NCBI RefSeq assembly: GCF_023544465.1
Contig: NZ_JALPVL010000003.1
Coordinates: forward strand, 186,001 to 250,000
DNA length: 64,000 nt
Direction: 5' to 3'
Source: Paractinoplanes maris
GTDB taxonomy: Bacteria; Actinomycetota; Actinomycetes; Mycobacteriales; Micromonosporaceae
Shown here: one piece after another, positions 17,228 to 26,740 of the stretch
Position numbering within the stretch: the first letter of the stretch is position 1
Layout: every line of letters starts with the position of its first letter
Program-made: the position numbers and the translations under genes
Notes under the pieces: generated by a model
The model's database searches: none
What the model saw: only the letters and a program-made list of their open reading frames with translations
What the model was told of the DNA's origin: nothing

Positions 17228-18202
17228 ATGCATCAGGTCGCCGTGCTCGCCCTCGACAACGTCGTCGCCTTCGACCTGGCCACACCGCTCGAGGTGTTCG
17301 ACCGGGTGCGCCGGCCCGACGGCTCCCGGCCCTACGACGTACGGGTGTGTGCCCCTCAGCCGCAGATCAGCGCGCGCTCCTTCACCGTGCAGGCCGATCA
17401 TGGCTTGGAGGCGCTGGACACCGCCGACACGATCATGGTGCCCGGCTGCCACGACATCACCACCGCCGTACCGCCGGACGTGGTGACCGCACTCCGGACG
17501 GCCGCGACTCGCGGCACCCGGATCGCCTCGATCTGCGCCGGCGCGTTCGTCCTGGCCGCCACCGGCCTGCTCGACGGCCGCCGGGCCACCACCCATTGGC
17601 TCGCCGCCGACGACTTCCGCGCCCGCTTCCCGGCGGTCGAGCTCGACCCCGGCGTGCTCTACGTCGACGAGGGCCAGTTCCTGACCTCGGCCGGCGCCGC
17701 CGCCGGACTCGACCTCTGCCTGCACCTGGTGCGCCGCGACCACGGGTCGGCGGTGGCCGCGCAGGCCGCCCGCCTGTCGGTGATGCCGCTGGAACGCCAG
17801 GGCGGTCAGGCCCAGTTCATCGTGACCGAGCAGCCGCCGGCGCCCCGCGGTTCCGAGCTGGAGCCGCTGCTGCGCTGGCTCGACGACAACGCGGGCGACG
17901 ACCTCACCCTGGAGGGCATCGCGGCACGTGCGGGCATGAGCACCCGCACGCTCAACCGGCGCTTCCGCGAGCAGACCGGCACCACTCCGCTGCAGTGGCT
18001 GCACCTGGCCCGGATCCGCCACGCCCAGCACCTGCTCGAGACCACGGCGCAACCGGTCGACCGGATCGGCACCCAGGTCGGCTTCGGCTCCCCCACCGCG
18101 TTCCGCGACCGCTTCAAGCGCATCGTCGGCACCAGCCCGCACAGCTACCGCCGCAGCTTCCGCACCGACCGGCACCCATCACCACTACCGGCCGCCAGTT
18201 GA
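17228..18202 (+). CDS. GlxA-family transcriptional regulator (DJ-1/PfpI plus AraC HTH)
   Basis: A 324-residue regulator. Residues 1-170 form a DJ-1/PfpI-like domain: HQVAVLALDNVVAFDLATPLEVF at the start and the elbow ASICAGAFVLAATGLLDGRRATTHW, which keeps the Cys of the nucleophile elbow. Residues about 215-315 hold two AraC helix-turn-helix motifs (LTLEGIAARAGMSTRTLNRRF and VDRIGTQVGFGSPTAFRDRF). GlxA relatives control amine, arginine or catabolic genes. The ATG follows a TAGACT box by seven bases. Its 3' end runs into a 42-base tandem repeat, the first unit of which supplies the last five codons and the stop. Confidence 0.92.
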   Translation: MHQVAVLALDNVVAFDLATPLEVFDRVRRPDGSRPYDVRVCAPQPQISARSFTVQADHGLEALDTADTIMVPGCHDITTAVPPDVVTALRTAATRGTRIASICAGAFVLAATGLLDGRRATTHWLAADDFRARFPAVELDPGVLYVDEGQFLTSAGAAAGLDLCLHLVRRDHGSAVAAQAARLSVMPLERQGGQAQFIVTEQPPAPRGSELEPLLRWLDDNAGDDLTLEGIAARAGMSTRTLNRRFREQTGTTPLQWLHLARIRHAQHLLETTAQPVDRIGTQVGFGSPTAFRDRFKRIVGTSPHSYRRSFRTDRHPSPLPAAS

Positions 18203-18380
18203 AGCGCAGACCGGCGACCGCCCGCACTACCGGCCGGCGGTCAGAGCGCAGACCAGCGACCGCCCACATGACCGGCCGGCGGTCAGAGCGCAGACCAGCG
18301 ACCGCCCGCACTACCGGCCGGCAGTCAGAGCGCAAACCGGCGACCGCCCGCACTACCGGCCGGCGGTCAGGGCGCGGACT
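18187..18380. repeat. 42-bp tandem repeat bridging two convergent genes
   Basis: Four full 42-base units start at 18187, 18229, 18271 and 18313, and a 26-base partial unit starts at 18355. Each begins ACCGGCCG and differs from the others at a few bases. The array covers the stop of the regulator gene (18202) and that of the convergent yceI-like gene (18367). Because 42 is a multiple of three, all frames stay open, which creates false ORFs. It probably arose by slippage; a role as a two-way terminator is possible. Confidence 0.95.
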
Positions 18381-19035
18381 CCAGGATGGCCTCGCCGGCG
18401 ATCTCGATCCGCACGCTCTTGCCGACCAGGAAGCCGCCGCTCTCCAGCAGCACGTTCCAGACCAGCCCGAAATCCTCGCGCTCGAAGTCGGCCGTGGCGC
18501 TGAACCCGAAGATGTCGCGATCGTAGGGGTCGCGGCGCGCCCCGCCGTATTCGACGTTGAGGTCGATCGGCCGGGTCACGTCCCGGATCGTCAGCAGCCC
18601 GTTGACGACGAATTTGCCGCTGGGCCGGGCGGCGGGCACGGCGGCCGCGTTGGGCCGGCGCGACAGCGGGTTGTTGCGCAGCCGGGCCCACAGGAAGATC
18701 TCGTCGTTGCTCTGCTGCCACTGGACGCCGGTGCTGCGGAAGGAGATCACCGGATAGCGCTGCGCGTCGAGGAAGTCGGGGCTCGACAGGTGCGTGTCAC
18801 GGTCGGCGTTGTGCGTGGTGAGGCTGGTGGTGTCGATCGTGGCCGTCACCGACGAGCGCATCGGGTCCTCGGCCACGACGATGGTGGCGTTGCCCCGGGA
18901 GAACTCGCCGCGGACCGGGCTGACCATCATGTGCTGGGCCAGGAATCCGAGCCGTTTGTGGGCGTCGTCCAATTTGTACACACCGGGTTCGGGAATGGTC
19001 AGGCCGTTCCACTCCCGGATCGGTCGGTCGACCAT
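18367..19035 (-). CDS. YceI-family protein
   Basis: A 222-residue member of the YceI family, a lipocalin-like beta barrel that binds amphipathic or isoprenoid ligands. Typical stretches are GVYKLDDAHKRLGFLAQHMMVSPVRGEF, SPDFLDAQRYPVISFRS and LTIRDVTRPIDLNVEY, each seen in this family. No signal peptide is visible, so it is likely cytoplasmic, as is common in actinobacteria. An insertion of about 20 residues (NPLSRRPNAAAVPAARPSG) replaces a short loop. Its last codons lie inside the 42-base repeat array. Confidence 0.9.
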   Translation of the reverse strand: MVDRPIREWNGLTIPEPGVYKLDDAHKRLGFLAQHMMVSPVRGEFSRGNATIVVAEDPMRSSVTATIDTTSLTTHNADRDTHLSSPDFLDAQRYPVISFRSTGVQWQQSNDEIFLWARLRNNPLSRRPNAAAVPAARPSGKFVVNGLLTIRDVTRPIDLNVEYGGARRDPYDRDIFGFSATADFEREDFGLVWNVLLESGGFLVGKSVRIEIAGEAILESAP

Positions 19036-19111
19036 AGTTACGCTTCACCCCTCGGCCATGTCCACTCGGATGCATTCTCCGAATTCAACGGATCTTAGGC
19101 GCAGAAAACGC

Positions 19112-19137
19112 AGCGTGGCGGCCCGCCCGGCCACGCT
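19112..19137. other. Hairpin in the 273-bp gap between yceI-like and monooxygenase genes
   Basis: AGCGTGGC and GCCACGCT form an 8-base stem with a 10-base loop. It lies about 170 bases after the stop of the monooxygenase gene and about 75 bases upstream of the yceI-like start. The remaining gap is notably AT-richer than its surroundings and probably holds the yceI promoter. I could not assign -35/-10 boxes with confidence. Confidence 0.3.
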
Positions 19138-19308
19138 CGGTGCGGACCGGCAGGTCAGTGGCCTGGGACACTGTACCGATAATGCGCAGTTGACCGATTT
19201 ATACGGCGACCGCGATCACATTTCTCAGATACTGGTTACGCAGAGTTTCGGTGAATGAAACAAAATGGCCCGAGTGAGACTCGCCACGCAATTATCGGAT
19301 GCAACGAG

Positions 19309-20304
<996 letters not shown>

Positions 20305-20310
20305 GGATCG

Positions 20311-20316
20311 AACCTA
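20311..20316 (-). promoter_or_regulatory. Putative -10 box for leaderless monooxygenase mRNA
   Basis: On the minus strand, TAGGTT is followed by six bases (CGATCC) and then the ATG. The spacing fits transcription starting at the start codon. The same GTAGGTTCG sequence precedes egtA. There is no Shine-Dalgarno sequence, which supports the call. Confidence 0.45.
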
Positions 20317-20327
20317 CTCCGCGGTCC

Positions 20328-20939
20328 TTACCGTGGCACTGTGCGCCGGAACACGTCGAGCAGGAACCATTCGTCCTCGTGGTGGACGACGCGCTCGAGT
20401 CCGGGCCGCGCCGCCAGCGCCTCGTGCACCTGGTGTCCGTCGTAGTTGCCGCCGGTGGCCCGGTCGCGGAAGTGCACCCCGACGATGTCGCCGCCGGGCT
20501 CCAGGCACTGCACCAGGCCGTCGAGCGTGGCCCGCAGATCGGCCTCGTCGAAGTAGTACAGCAGGTCACCCACGACGATCAGGTCGAACGTCCCGGCGGG
20601 CAGCTCGGCCGGGAGGTTGGCCCGCTCCACCCGTACGTGAGAAAGGTCTCGCAGCGCCTCGCGGGCCTGCTCGACGGCCGAGTCGACGGAGTCGACGGCC
20701 AGCACCTCGTCGCAGCGCGCGGCCAGCAGGCGGGTGAGCAGCCCGATCGAGGCGCCCGGCTCGTAGCACCGGCGGTAGTGCTCGCGGGGCAGGCTGGCCA
20801 TGGTGACCGCGTACTTGCGCTGGTCGTGCCACTTGGTGGCCAGATCCCAGGGGTCGTCCTTGGCCAGGTAGAGCCCGGTGAAGTAATCCAGCGAGACAGT
20901 GTCCGCCGGCGGATGCGCGTCGTCGCGTGCTTCTGCCAT
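20328..20939 (-). CDS. NodS-like SAM-dependent methyltransferase
   Basis: A 203-residue class I methyltransferase. It starts with SLDYFTGLYLAKDDPWDLATKWHDQRKYAVTM-type sequence, the hallmark of the NodS group. The SAM-binding motif I is CYEPGASIGLLTRLLA, followed by an acidic turn at VLAVDSVDSA. Motif IV region is FDLIVVGDLLYYFDEADL. NodS methylates chitooligosaccharide amines in rhizobia; here the substrate is unknown and could be an amine or sugar. The open frame extends upstream but MAEARDD at 20939, eight bases after a TAAGTT box, is the likely start. Confidence 0.88.
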   Translation of the reverse strand: MAEARDDAHPPADTVSLDYFTGLYLAKDDPWDLATKWHDQRKYAVTMASLPREHYRRCYEPGASIGLLTRLLAARCDEVLAVDSVDSAVEQAREALRDLSHVRVERANLPAELPAGTFDLIVVGDLLYYFDEADLRATLDGLVQCLEPGGDIVGVHFRDRATGGNYDGHQVHEALAARPGLERVVHHEDEWFLLDVFRRTVPR

Positions 20940-21046
20940 GCGACGAGAACTTACCGGATCGCTTGGGAGCGGCTTCATCCTGCCGATGGGGGTTATGACG
21001 GGTTCCGCGCCGGATCGGCAGCTCGGAGGCAGAAAGGAAGGGCGTG

Positions 21047-23338
21047 ATGCGTCTGCCTGCTCTCCGGCTGTGGTGGCTGATCGCCGCGACCCTGCTGATC
21101 GTCGTGGCCGCACCGGCGGCCGGCCCGCGCGGCGAGCTGATCCTCTACGGCCTGGCCGGGACCGGAGCGGTGACCGCCGTGCTGGTGGGAATCCGCGTCA
21201 ACCGCCCGCCCCGCCCGGCCGCCTGGAGCTTGCTCGCTGTCGCGGCCGGACTCGGAGCGGCGGCCCCGGTGGCCTGGGCACTGGCCCCGGCCGTGCTGAT
21301 CCGGCCCGGCATCACGCTCTACGACGCGCTCTTCCTGGCCTCCTATCCGACGCTGGCGGCCGGCCTGGCGCTGCTGGCCGAGCGCTCGGGCACCTCCCGC
21401 TGGGCCGGGCTCACCGAGACCGGCATCGTCCTGTGCACCGGCGTCGTGCTCGCGTGGGTGATGCTCTACGACCCGTACGTCGTCGACCGGGACCACCCGC
21501 TGTCGAGCCCCGCCGTGGTGGCGTACCCGTTCCTCGACGCTCTCGTGACCGGGCTGGCCATCCGGCTGATCGTCGTGCAGGCCCGGCTGACCCGTCCGCA
21601 CCTGATCGTGCTGGCCGCCACGCTGCTGATGGTCGCCTCCGACGTGCGGTATTTCCTGCAGGTCACCCGGGACGAGCCGATCGAGGGCAACCTGCTGCTG
21701 AGCGTCGGCGCCTACCTCGGGGCCTACGTGCTCATCTCGATCGCCGCCCTGCACCCGGCCGGCCCGCACCAGGATCGGGCCGCGACCGTGAGCACGTGGC
21801 GGACGCTCGCGCTGCACATCGTGCTCGTCCTCGTCGGCCCGATCGCCACCGCATACGCCCTGCGCCGCGACGCTGCCCTGCACGAGCTCGACCCGGCCGA
21901 CCTGATCGTGCCGCTGACCCTGACCGCCGTGGTCGCGGTGCTGCTCGTGGTGCGGATGGCGCTGGCCACCCGGCTGGCCGAGAAGCAGGCCGCCACCGTG
22001 GGCCGGTCGCTGACCGAGCAGGCGGCCCTGCAGGAGTCGATGCGCCAGATGGCGCTGCACGACGGTCTGACCGGCCTTCCTCATCGCGGTCTGCTCGAGG
22101 AGCAGCTCGCGCTGGTCTCGGCGGCCAGTGAGTGCCGTGGCGCGCTGCTGCTGCTCGACCTGGACGGCTTCAAGGACGTGAACGACCGGCTCGGCCACAC
22201 GGTCGGCGACGAGCTGCTGCTCGCCGTGGCCGACCGGCTGCGCCCGCTGCTCGGCCCGGGCGAGACGCTGGCCCGCCCGGGCGGCGACGAGTTCGCCATC
22301 CTGCTGCCGGCCGCCGGGGCCGCCGAGGTGAAGGCCCGGGCCGACGCCGTCCTGACCGCCCTGCGCCGCCCGTTCGACGTCACTGGGCACACGCTTCACG
22401 TCACCGCCAGCATCGGCATTCGCCGGCTCGAGTCCCGGGCCAGGGCTGACGAGCTGCTGAGCGACGCCGACCTGGCGCTCTACGCGGCCAAGGCCGCCGG
22501 TAAGGACCGCCACGAGCTGTTCGACCCGCGGTTGCGCCGGGAGCAGGCCGACCGGATCCGGATGGTGGAGCGGCTGCGCGAGGCGCTCGAGGCCGACGAG
22601 TTCACCGTGCACTACCAGCCGATCGTCGCGCTGCGCTCGGGCGCCTCGATCGGGTTCGAGGCGCTGGTGCGGTGGACGCCGCCCGGGCAGCCGCCGATCG
22701 GACCGGACCGGTTCATCCCGGCCGCCGAGGACAGCGGGCTGATCCTGCAGCTGGGCGAGTGGGTGCTGCGCCGGGCCTGCGCCGAGGCCGGCCCCTGGCA
22801 TCGCAGGTACGGCACCACGATCGCGGTCAACGTGTCCCCGCGGCAGCTGGCCGAGCCCTATTTCGCCGACCGCGTGCGGCAGGCCCTGGCCGACAGCGAC
22901 CTGCCGCCCCATGCGCTGACGATCGAGATCACCGAGGGTGTGCTGGTGCGCTCGGGGGCGCACGCCGAGCTGGCGCTGGCTCACCTGACCGAGCTGCGCG
23001 CCGACGGGGTCCGGGTGGCGATCGACGATTTCGGTACCGGCTACTCGTCCCTGGCCTACCTGCGCGACCTGCCGATCGACATCCTCAAGATCGACAAGTC
23101 GTTCATGCCCAACGACACCTCCGACGCCCAGCAGGCGGCGATGGTGCGCGCGGTGGTCGACCTGGCCCGCAGCCTGGGGCTGACGACCGTCGCCGAGGGT
23201 GTCGAGACGGCCCACCACGCCGAGCTGCTGCGCACGCTCGGCTGCGACCGCGGCCAGGGCTGGCTCTTCGGCCGCCCGGGCCCACCGGCGGCGGCCGCGC
23301 TGCGCCTGAACGCCGAAACGACCGTGACCGTGGGTTGA
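21047..23338 (+). CDS. Membrane GGDEF-EAL cyclic-di-GMP enzyme
   Basis: A 763-residue protein with about nine membrane helices (1-300), a GGDEF domain (about 320-485) and an EAL domain (about 500-755). GGDEF is intact in RPGGDEFAILLP, but the I-site is lost: GPGE stands where RxxD would be. The EAL domain keeps FEALVRW, the Asn of NVSPRQL, the Glu of EITEG, the DD of IDDFGTGYSSL, the Lys of LKIDKSF, EGVET and the Gln of GQGWLFGRP, so phosphodiesterase activity is likely. Ribosome site AAAGGAAGGG before the ATG favours 21047 over the GTG at 21044. It may both make and break cyclic-di-GMP. Confidence 0.94.
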   Translation: MRLPALRLWWLIAATLLIVVAAPAAGPRGELILYGLAGTGAVTAVLVGIRVNRPPRPAAWSLLAVAAGLGAAAPVAWALAPAVLIRPGITLYDALFLASYPTLAAGLALLAERSGTSRWAGLTETGIVLCTGVVLAWVMLYDPYVVDRDHPLSSPAVVAYPFLDALVTGLAIRLIVVQARLTRPHLIVLAATLLMVASDVRYFLQVTRDEPIEGNLLLSVGAYLGAYVLISIAALHPAGPHQDRAATVSTWRTLALHIVLVLVGPIATAYALRRDAALHELDPADLIVPLTLTAVVAVLLVVRMALATRLAEKQAATVGRSLTEQAALQESMRQMALHDGLTGLPHRGLLEEQLALVSAASECRGALLLLDLDGFKDVNDRLGHTVGDELLLAVADRLRPLLGPGETLARPGGDEFAILLPAAGAAEVKARADAVLTALRRPFDVTGHTLHVTASIGIRRLESRARADELLSDADLALYAAKAAGKDRHELFDPRLRREQADRIRMVERLREALEADEFTVHYQPIVALRSGASIGFEALVRWTPPGQPPIGPDRFIPAAEDSGLILQLGEWVLRRACAEAGPWHRRYGTTIAVNVSPRQLAEPYFADRVRQALADSDLPPHALTIEITEGVLVRSGAHAELALAHLTELRADGVRVAIDDFGTGYSSLAYLRDLPIDILKIDKSFMPNDTSDAQQAAMVRAVVDLARSLGLTTVAEGVETAHHAELLRTLGCDRGQGWLFGRPGPPAAAALRLNAETTVTVG

Positions 23339-23345
23339 GGGGTTT

Positions 23346-24407
23346 TCAGTGGCGGGCCAGGGCCTCGGCGGCGAAGTGCATCAACTGCTCCACGGCCAGG
23401 GCCGGGTCGGATTCCGGCTCGGGCATCGACGACGAGACCAGGCAGCGCTCGAGCAGCAACTCGACCAGTGCGGCCCGGTCGACGATCTCGCGGGTGTCGA
23501 TCGAGCCGGGCAGGATGCGGATCTCGACGGTGTCGCGGATCGGGCGCTCGGCGAACAGCTGGGTCAGGTTGATGTCCAGGAACTTGGTCAGCCCGCCTTC
23601 CTTGGCCGCGAGGCTCAACTCGTCCCACCCGGGCCGACCGGCGGTGGCGGCCACCAGCGGCCCGGGCAGCGGGGCGAGGCGGCGGCAGGCCGGGTTGGTC
23701 TGCAGCAGCGCCCGCAACGGCTCACGCCACCCGGAGAACAGGCGCACCACGTTGGCCAGGGCCAGCGGCCCGCGGAACGGGCCGCCGTCGAAGTGCAGGT
23801 GCACCGCGGCCTCGGACGGCACGGTGAAACCGAGCTCCCGGGCCGGGCCGAGCAGCTCCTCGATCGCCTCGTCGTGCCCGGCGGCGATCGGCGGCGTCAC
23901 GATCTCGCACGGCCGCTCCCGCTCCGAACCCGCCGGTGCGGCCAGCGCGATCGTCCCCCCGTCCGGGTCGTCGAGCCGGAACACGTCGCCGACCTGCGTG
24001 GGCTTGGTGCCCCACAGCGAGGCCGCCGTGTCGAGCAGGGTGTCGAGCTGGCCGGCCGGATCGCACTGCTCGGCGAGCAGGCTCAGCAGCCGCGGCTCGT
24101 CGCTGAGCACGCGGAACCAGCCGGGCCGGGCCGGGGTGCGCGGATCGAGTCCGTCGAGCAGGGTGATGTCGTCGACCAGGGTGCACAGCGGGCTTCCGTC
24201 CGGCCGGTCGACCGCGAAGCCCAGCGTGAGGTTGAGGAACTTGCCCAGGCCGGGCACCAGCGACGGCTCACTGTCGCGGTGCCAGACCGGGCGGACCCGG
24301 CCGCCGCAGCGGGCGGCCAGGTCGTCGGCGAGGCTGCGCCGGCTGGCACCCGCGGGTGCCATCAGCTCGATCTCGAAGCCGATGCGCCGGCGCAACCGCG
24401 CGGTCAC
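23346..24407 (-). CDS. Putative amidoligase (Amidoligase_2-like)
   Basis: A 353-residue soluble protein of the amidoligase group in the glutamine synthetase/glutamate-cysteine ligase fold. Recognised by RRIGFEIELMAPAG at the start, CEIVTPPI in the middle, and AAVHLHFDGGPF with metal-type His and Asp residues, then LFSGWREPLRALL. Such enzymes are predicted to form peptide-like amide bonds, for example on peptides, proteins or cell-wall peptide stems; the substrate is unknown. It overlaps the upstream repeat-protein gene by four bases (ATGA) and ends seven bases from the convergent GGDEF-EAL gene. It is therefore the last gene of a sigma-factor operon. Confidence 0.82.
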   Translation of the reverse strand: MTARLRRRIGFEIELMAPAGASRRSLADDLAARCGGRVRPVWHRDSEPSLVPGLGKFLNLTLGFAVDRPDGSPLCTLVDDITLLDGLDPRTPARPGWFRVLSDEPRLLSLLAEQCDPAGQLDTLLDTAASLWGTKPTQVGDVFRLDDPDGGTIALAAPAGSERERPCEIVTPPIAAGHDEAIEELLGPARELGFTVPSEAAVHLHFDGGPFRGPLALANVVRLFSGWREPLRALLQTNPACRRLAPLPGPLVAATAGRPGWDELSLAAKEGGLTKFLDINLTQLFAERPIRDTVEIRILPGSIDTREIVDRAALVELLLERCLVSSSMPEPESDPALAVEQLMHFAAEALARH

Positions 24408-25222
24408 GGCTGGATCGGAAGGGTCTGACCGGCCAGGAGCCGCTTGCCACCCTCGACCTTGGCCCCCCAGGCGTCCTTGAGCTTCCAGATCTTAGCCAGC
24501 TTGACCGCGTCGGAGACGTCATAACCGGCCTGGAAGAACTTGTCGGCCCGCTTCGACTCGAGCGCGGCGGCCACGTTCTCCTTGGTCGGCTTGACCGGCA
24601 GCTCCTGACCGGCCAGCAGGCGCTTGCCCGCCTCGAGCTTGGCGTCCGACGGGTCGGCGATCTTCCAGACCTTGGCCAGTTTCTCGGCCTCGGTCCAGGT
24701 GTAGCCCGCGTTGAAGAACGCCCTGAACCGCGCCTCGTCCTGCGGGGAGATCGTGCGCTCCTCGACCGGGGCGTCGGGCGTCGGATTGATCGGCAGCGTC
24801 TCGCCGAGCAGCAGACGGCGGCCGGCCTCGGCCTTGACCGCGACCCGGTCGTCGTCGCTCAGCTTCCAGATCTTGGCCAGGCGACCGGCGTCGTCGTAGC
24901 CGAACCCGGCGTCGTAGTAGGCCTCGATCTGGGTGTCGCGGGCCTTGCCGGGGTCGGCGCTCGCGCTCACGGCGGGGGCCGCGGCCGGCACGCCGGCCGA
25001 CGTGGTGCCGACCGTGTCGTTCGCGGGCAGGAACGCGGGCAGGTTGATGGCCCCGGCGATCAGGCCGGCACCGAGGACGCCACCGGCGGCGATCTGCGCG
25101 CCCCGCCGGCGCCGCTTGTATTTCTGGGAAAGCTCCTGAACGCGGGCGTAGACCGCGGACGGGTCGGGGGTGTTGGACTCGTGCGTCTCGAATGCCTCGC
25201 GCAGCTGATCGCGGTCGGTCAC
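24404..25222 (-). CDS. Membrane-anchored protein with three ~45-residue repeats (sigma-factor partner)
   Basis: A 272-residue protein of unknown family. The N-terminal 40 residues are cytoplasmic and charged, one membrane helix spans about 43-66, and an Ala/Pro linker follows. Three copies of a repeat lie at about 100-145, 167-211 and 227-271. Each reads Y/F-x-AGY...A.KLAK.WK(L/I).D, then AK.E(A/G)G.RLL.G..LP(I/V). The third ends two residues before the stop. The GTG start overlaps the sigma-factor stop by four bases (GTGA), the position usually taken by an anti-sigma factor, though no zinc-finger anti-sigma motif is present. Its stop overlaps the amidoligase start. Confidence 0.85.
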   Translation of the reverse strand: MTDRDQLREAFETHESNTPDPSAVYARVQELSQKYKRRRRGAQIAAGGVLGAGLIAGAINLPAFLPANDTVGTTSAGVPAAAPAVSASADPGKARDTQIEAYYDAGFGYDDAGRLAKIWKLSDDDRVAVKAEAGRRLLLGETLPINPTPDAPVEERTISPQDEARFRAFFNAGYTWTEAEKLAKVWKIADPSDAKLEAGKRLLAGQELPVKPTKENVAAALESKRADKFFQAGYDVSDAVKLAKIWKLKDAWGAKVEGGKRLLAGQTLPIQP

Positions 25223-25743
25223 GACTTCTCCTCGGCGGGAATGCGTTCCATGAGCTCCGGTGAGAGCCGGAGGGTTTTCAGCGCCCTCGATGCGTGGCTG
25301 CGCACGGTGGCCGGGGAGCACCCCAGCAGGTCGGCGATCTGGTTGTCCTCCAGCTGCTCGTAATACCGCAGCACGAGGACGGCCCGCTGTTTGCGCCCGA
25401 GGGTGGACAGGCGCCGCCAGAGGACGTCGGCCATGACGACACCCTCGGCGTGGTCGCGCACACCACCACGGGCATCGTCCAGCTCGACCAGCCGTTCTCC
25501 GACCACGTGGACGTGGCGGACCGCCCAGCTGCGCCGCCACGACAGGTACTCGTTGAGCACCATCCGTCGCACGTACGCCTCAGGCGATTCCGCCTCGCTG
25601 ATCCGCCGCCATCGGACTTGCGCCCGGGCCAGGACCTCCTGAACGACGTCCTGGGCCAGATCACGGTCGCCGGTGAGGACGACCGCGTAGCGCAGGAGAC
25701 TCGGAAGCCGGGCCATCGCGAACTGCTCGAAGGTCACAACCAC
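25219..25743 (-). CDS. SigE-family ECF RNA polymerase sigma factor
   Basis: A 174-residue ECF sigma factor of the actinobacterial SigE-type group. Region 2 contains LRYAVVLTGDRDLAQDVVQEVLARAQVRW-type sequence, followed by SPEAYVRRMVLNEYLSWRR. Region 4 is LGRKQRAVLVLRYYEQLEDNQIADLLGCSPATVRSHASRAL, a standard helix-turn-helix. It is the first gene of a coupled three-gene unit with the repeat protein and amidoligase. Autoregulation is common in this family; I could not identify its promoter in the 57-base gap upstream. Confidence 0.95.
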   Translation of the reverse strand: MVVTFEQFAMARLPSLLRYAVVLTGDRDLAQDVVQEVLARAQVRWRRISEAESPEAYVRRMVLNEYLSWRRSWAVRHVHVVGERLVELDDARGGVRDHAEGVVMADVLWRRLSTLGRKQRAVLVLRYYEQLEDNQIADLLGCSPATVRSHASRALKTLRLSPELMERIPAEEKS

Positions 25744-25800
25744 TACGACTCCCCTCGTGCCGAGTCTGTGCAGTCCCGTCCGAATGTTTCTGGACTTTTG

Positions 25801-26730
25801 TCAGCGGTCCGGGGCGTCGGCCGGCGCCATCACGCGCAGGGCGTTGGCCGCCAGGCCGATGCGCATCGGCGTGCTGCCCGCGGGCTCGCCGTCGACCTCG
25901 ACCCGGGCCGGGCGGCCGGTCTCCAGCCACAGCTCGTCCACCGCCAGGAACGGCTCCTCGCGCAGCGTGCGGGACGGACCCTTGGCCGCGTTGCGCGCCG
26001 TTTCGACAAGCAGCTGACGCCGCGAGGGTCCGCCGACCGGGTACGCCACCAGGAGCCGGTCGTCCGCGTCGGCGTCCCCGGCGATGGGCCGGCCGGCGTG
26101 GTGGCCGCCGTTGGCCACATACACCTGATGACTGTGATAGTCGTGGCTGCGCCCGGCCGCCCGCACGGTGATGCGCAGCGGCTCGTGCCGGGTCAGCAGG
26201 CCGAGCGCGGTCAGCGGGTAGGCGAAGCGGCCCAGCAGGCGCTTGAGCGGCCGCGGCGCCCGGAGCATGACCTCGGCCGACAACCCCACCCCCACGTGGT
26301 TGGTGAACGGCTCGTCGCCGGCCAGCCCCAGGTCGAGGTCGATCACCTTGCCCTTGACGAGCACCTCGACCGCCTGGTCGAGGTCGAGCGGGGTGTGCGC
26401 GGTGCGGGCGAAGTTGTTGGTGGTGCCCAGCGGCAACAGCCCGAGCGCGACGTCCTGGTGGGCCAGCAACCGGGCCGCCGTGCTGATCGTGCCGTCGCCG
26501 CCGCCCGCGATGAGCAGATCGGGCTTCTTGGCCAGGCCCTCGGCCAGGATGCGCGGGAGCTCGCGGGGGCGGTCGACGGCACACGAGCCGAGCAGCGCGA
26601 ACCCGGCGCCGGCGAGCCGTGCGCGGGCGGTCTCATAGAGCAGCCGCCCGCGCCGCGAGTGAGTGTTGACCACCAGCACCGCGCGCCTGTTGTCGCGGAT
26701 GTCCTCGGTCAACTGCTCCTTCGTGCGCAC
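25801..26730 (-). CDS. Diacylglycerol/lipid kinase (YegS-like)
   Basis: A 309-residue member of the diacylglycerol kinase catalytic family. VLVVNTHSRRGRLLYE opens the domain; the nucleotide loop is LIAGGGDGTISTAARLLA, and LGLLPLGTTNNFARTAHTP is the signature that follows. The C-terminal lobe (EPFLAVDELWLETGRPARVEVDGEP) is also typical. It phosphorylates a lipid hydroxyl at the inner membrane face, with ATP. It lies 10 bases after the phoD-like gene on the same strand, so these form an operon with a phosphate and lipid theme. Confidence 0.93.
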   Translation of the reverse strand: MRTKEQLTEDIRDNRRAVLVVNTHSRRGRLLYETARARLAGAGFALLGSCAVDRPRELPRILAEGLAKKPDLLIAGGGDGTISTAARLLAHQDVALGLLPLGTTNNFARTAHTPLDLDQAVEVLVKGKVIDLDLGLAGDEPFTNHVGVGLSAEVMLRAPRPLKRLLGRFAYPLTALGLLTRHEPLRITVRAAGRSHDYHSHQVYVANGGHHAGRPIAGDADADDRLLVAYPVGGPSRRQLLVETARNAAKGPSRTLREEPFLAVDELWLETGRPARVEVDGEPAGSTPMRIGLAANALRVMAPADAPDR

Positions 26731-26740
26731 CCTGCCGACC

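Noticed and set aside
18114-18353. 79-codon minus-strand frame in the 42-bp array
   Set aside because: All frames stay open because the unit is a multiple of three; the product is a simple repeat.
18187-18380. CRISPR-like array
   Set aside because: Units are directly tandem, without unique spacers, and no cas genes are near. The same holds for 55198-55362 and 62296-62430.
20993-23218. 741-codon minus-strand frame opposite the GGDEF-EAL gene
   Set aside because: Shadow of the plus-strand gene, which has intact catalytic motifs and a good ribosome site.
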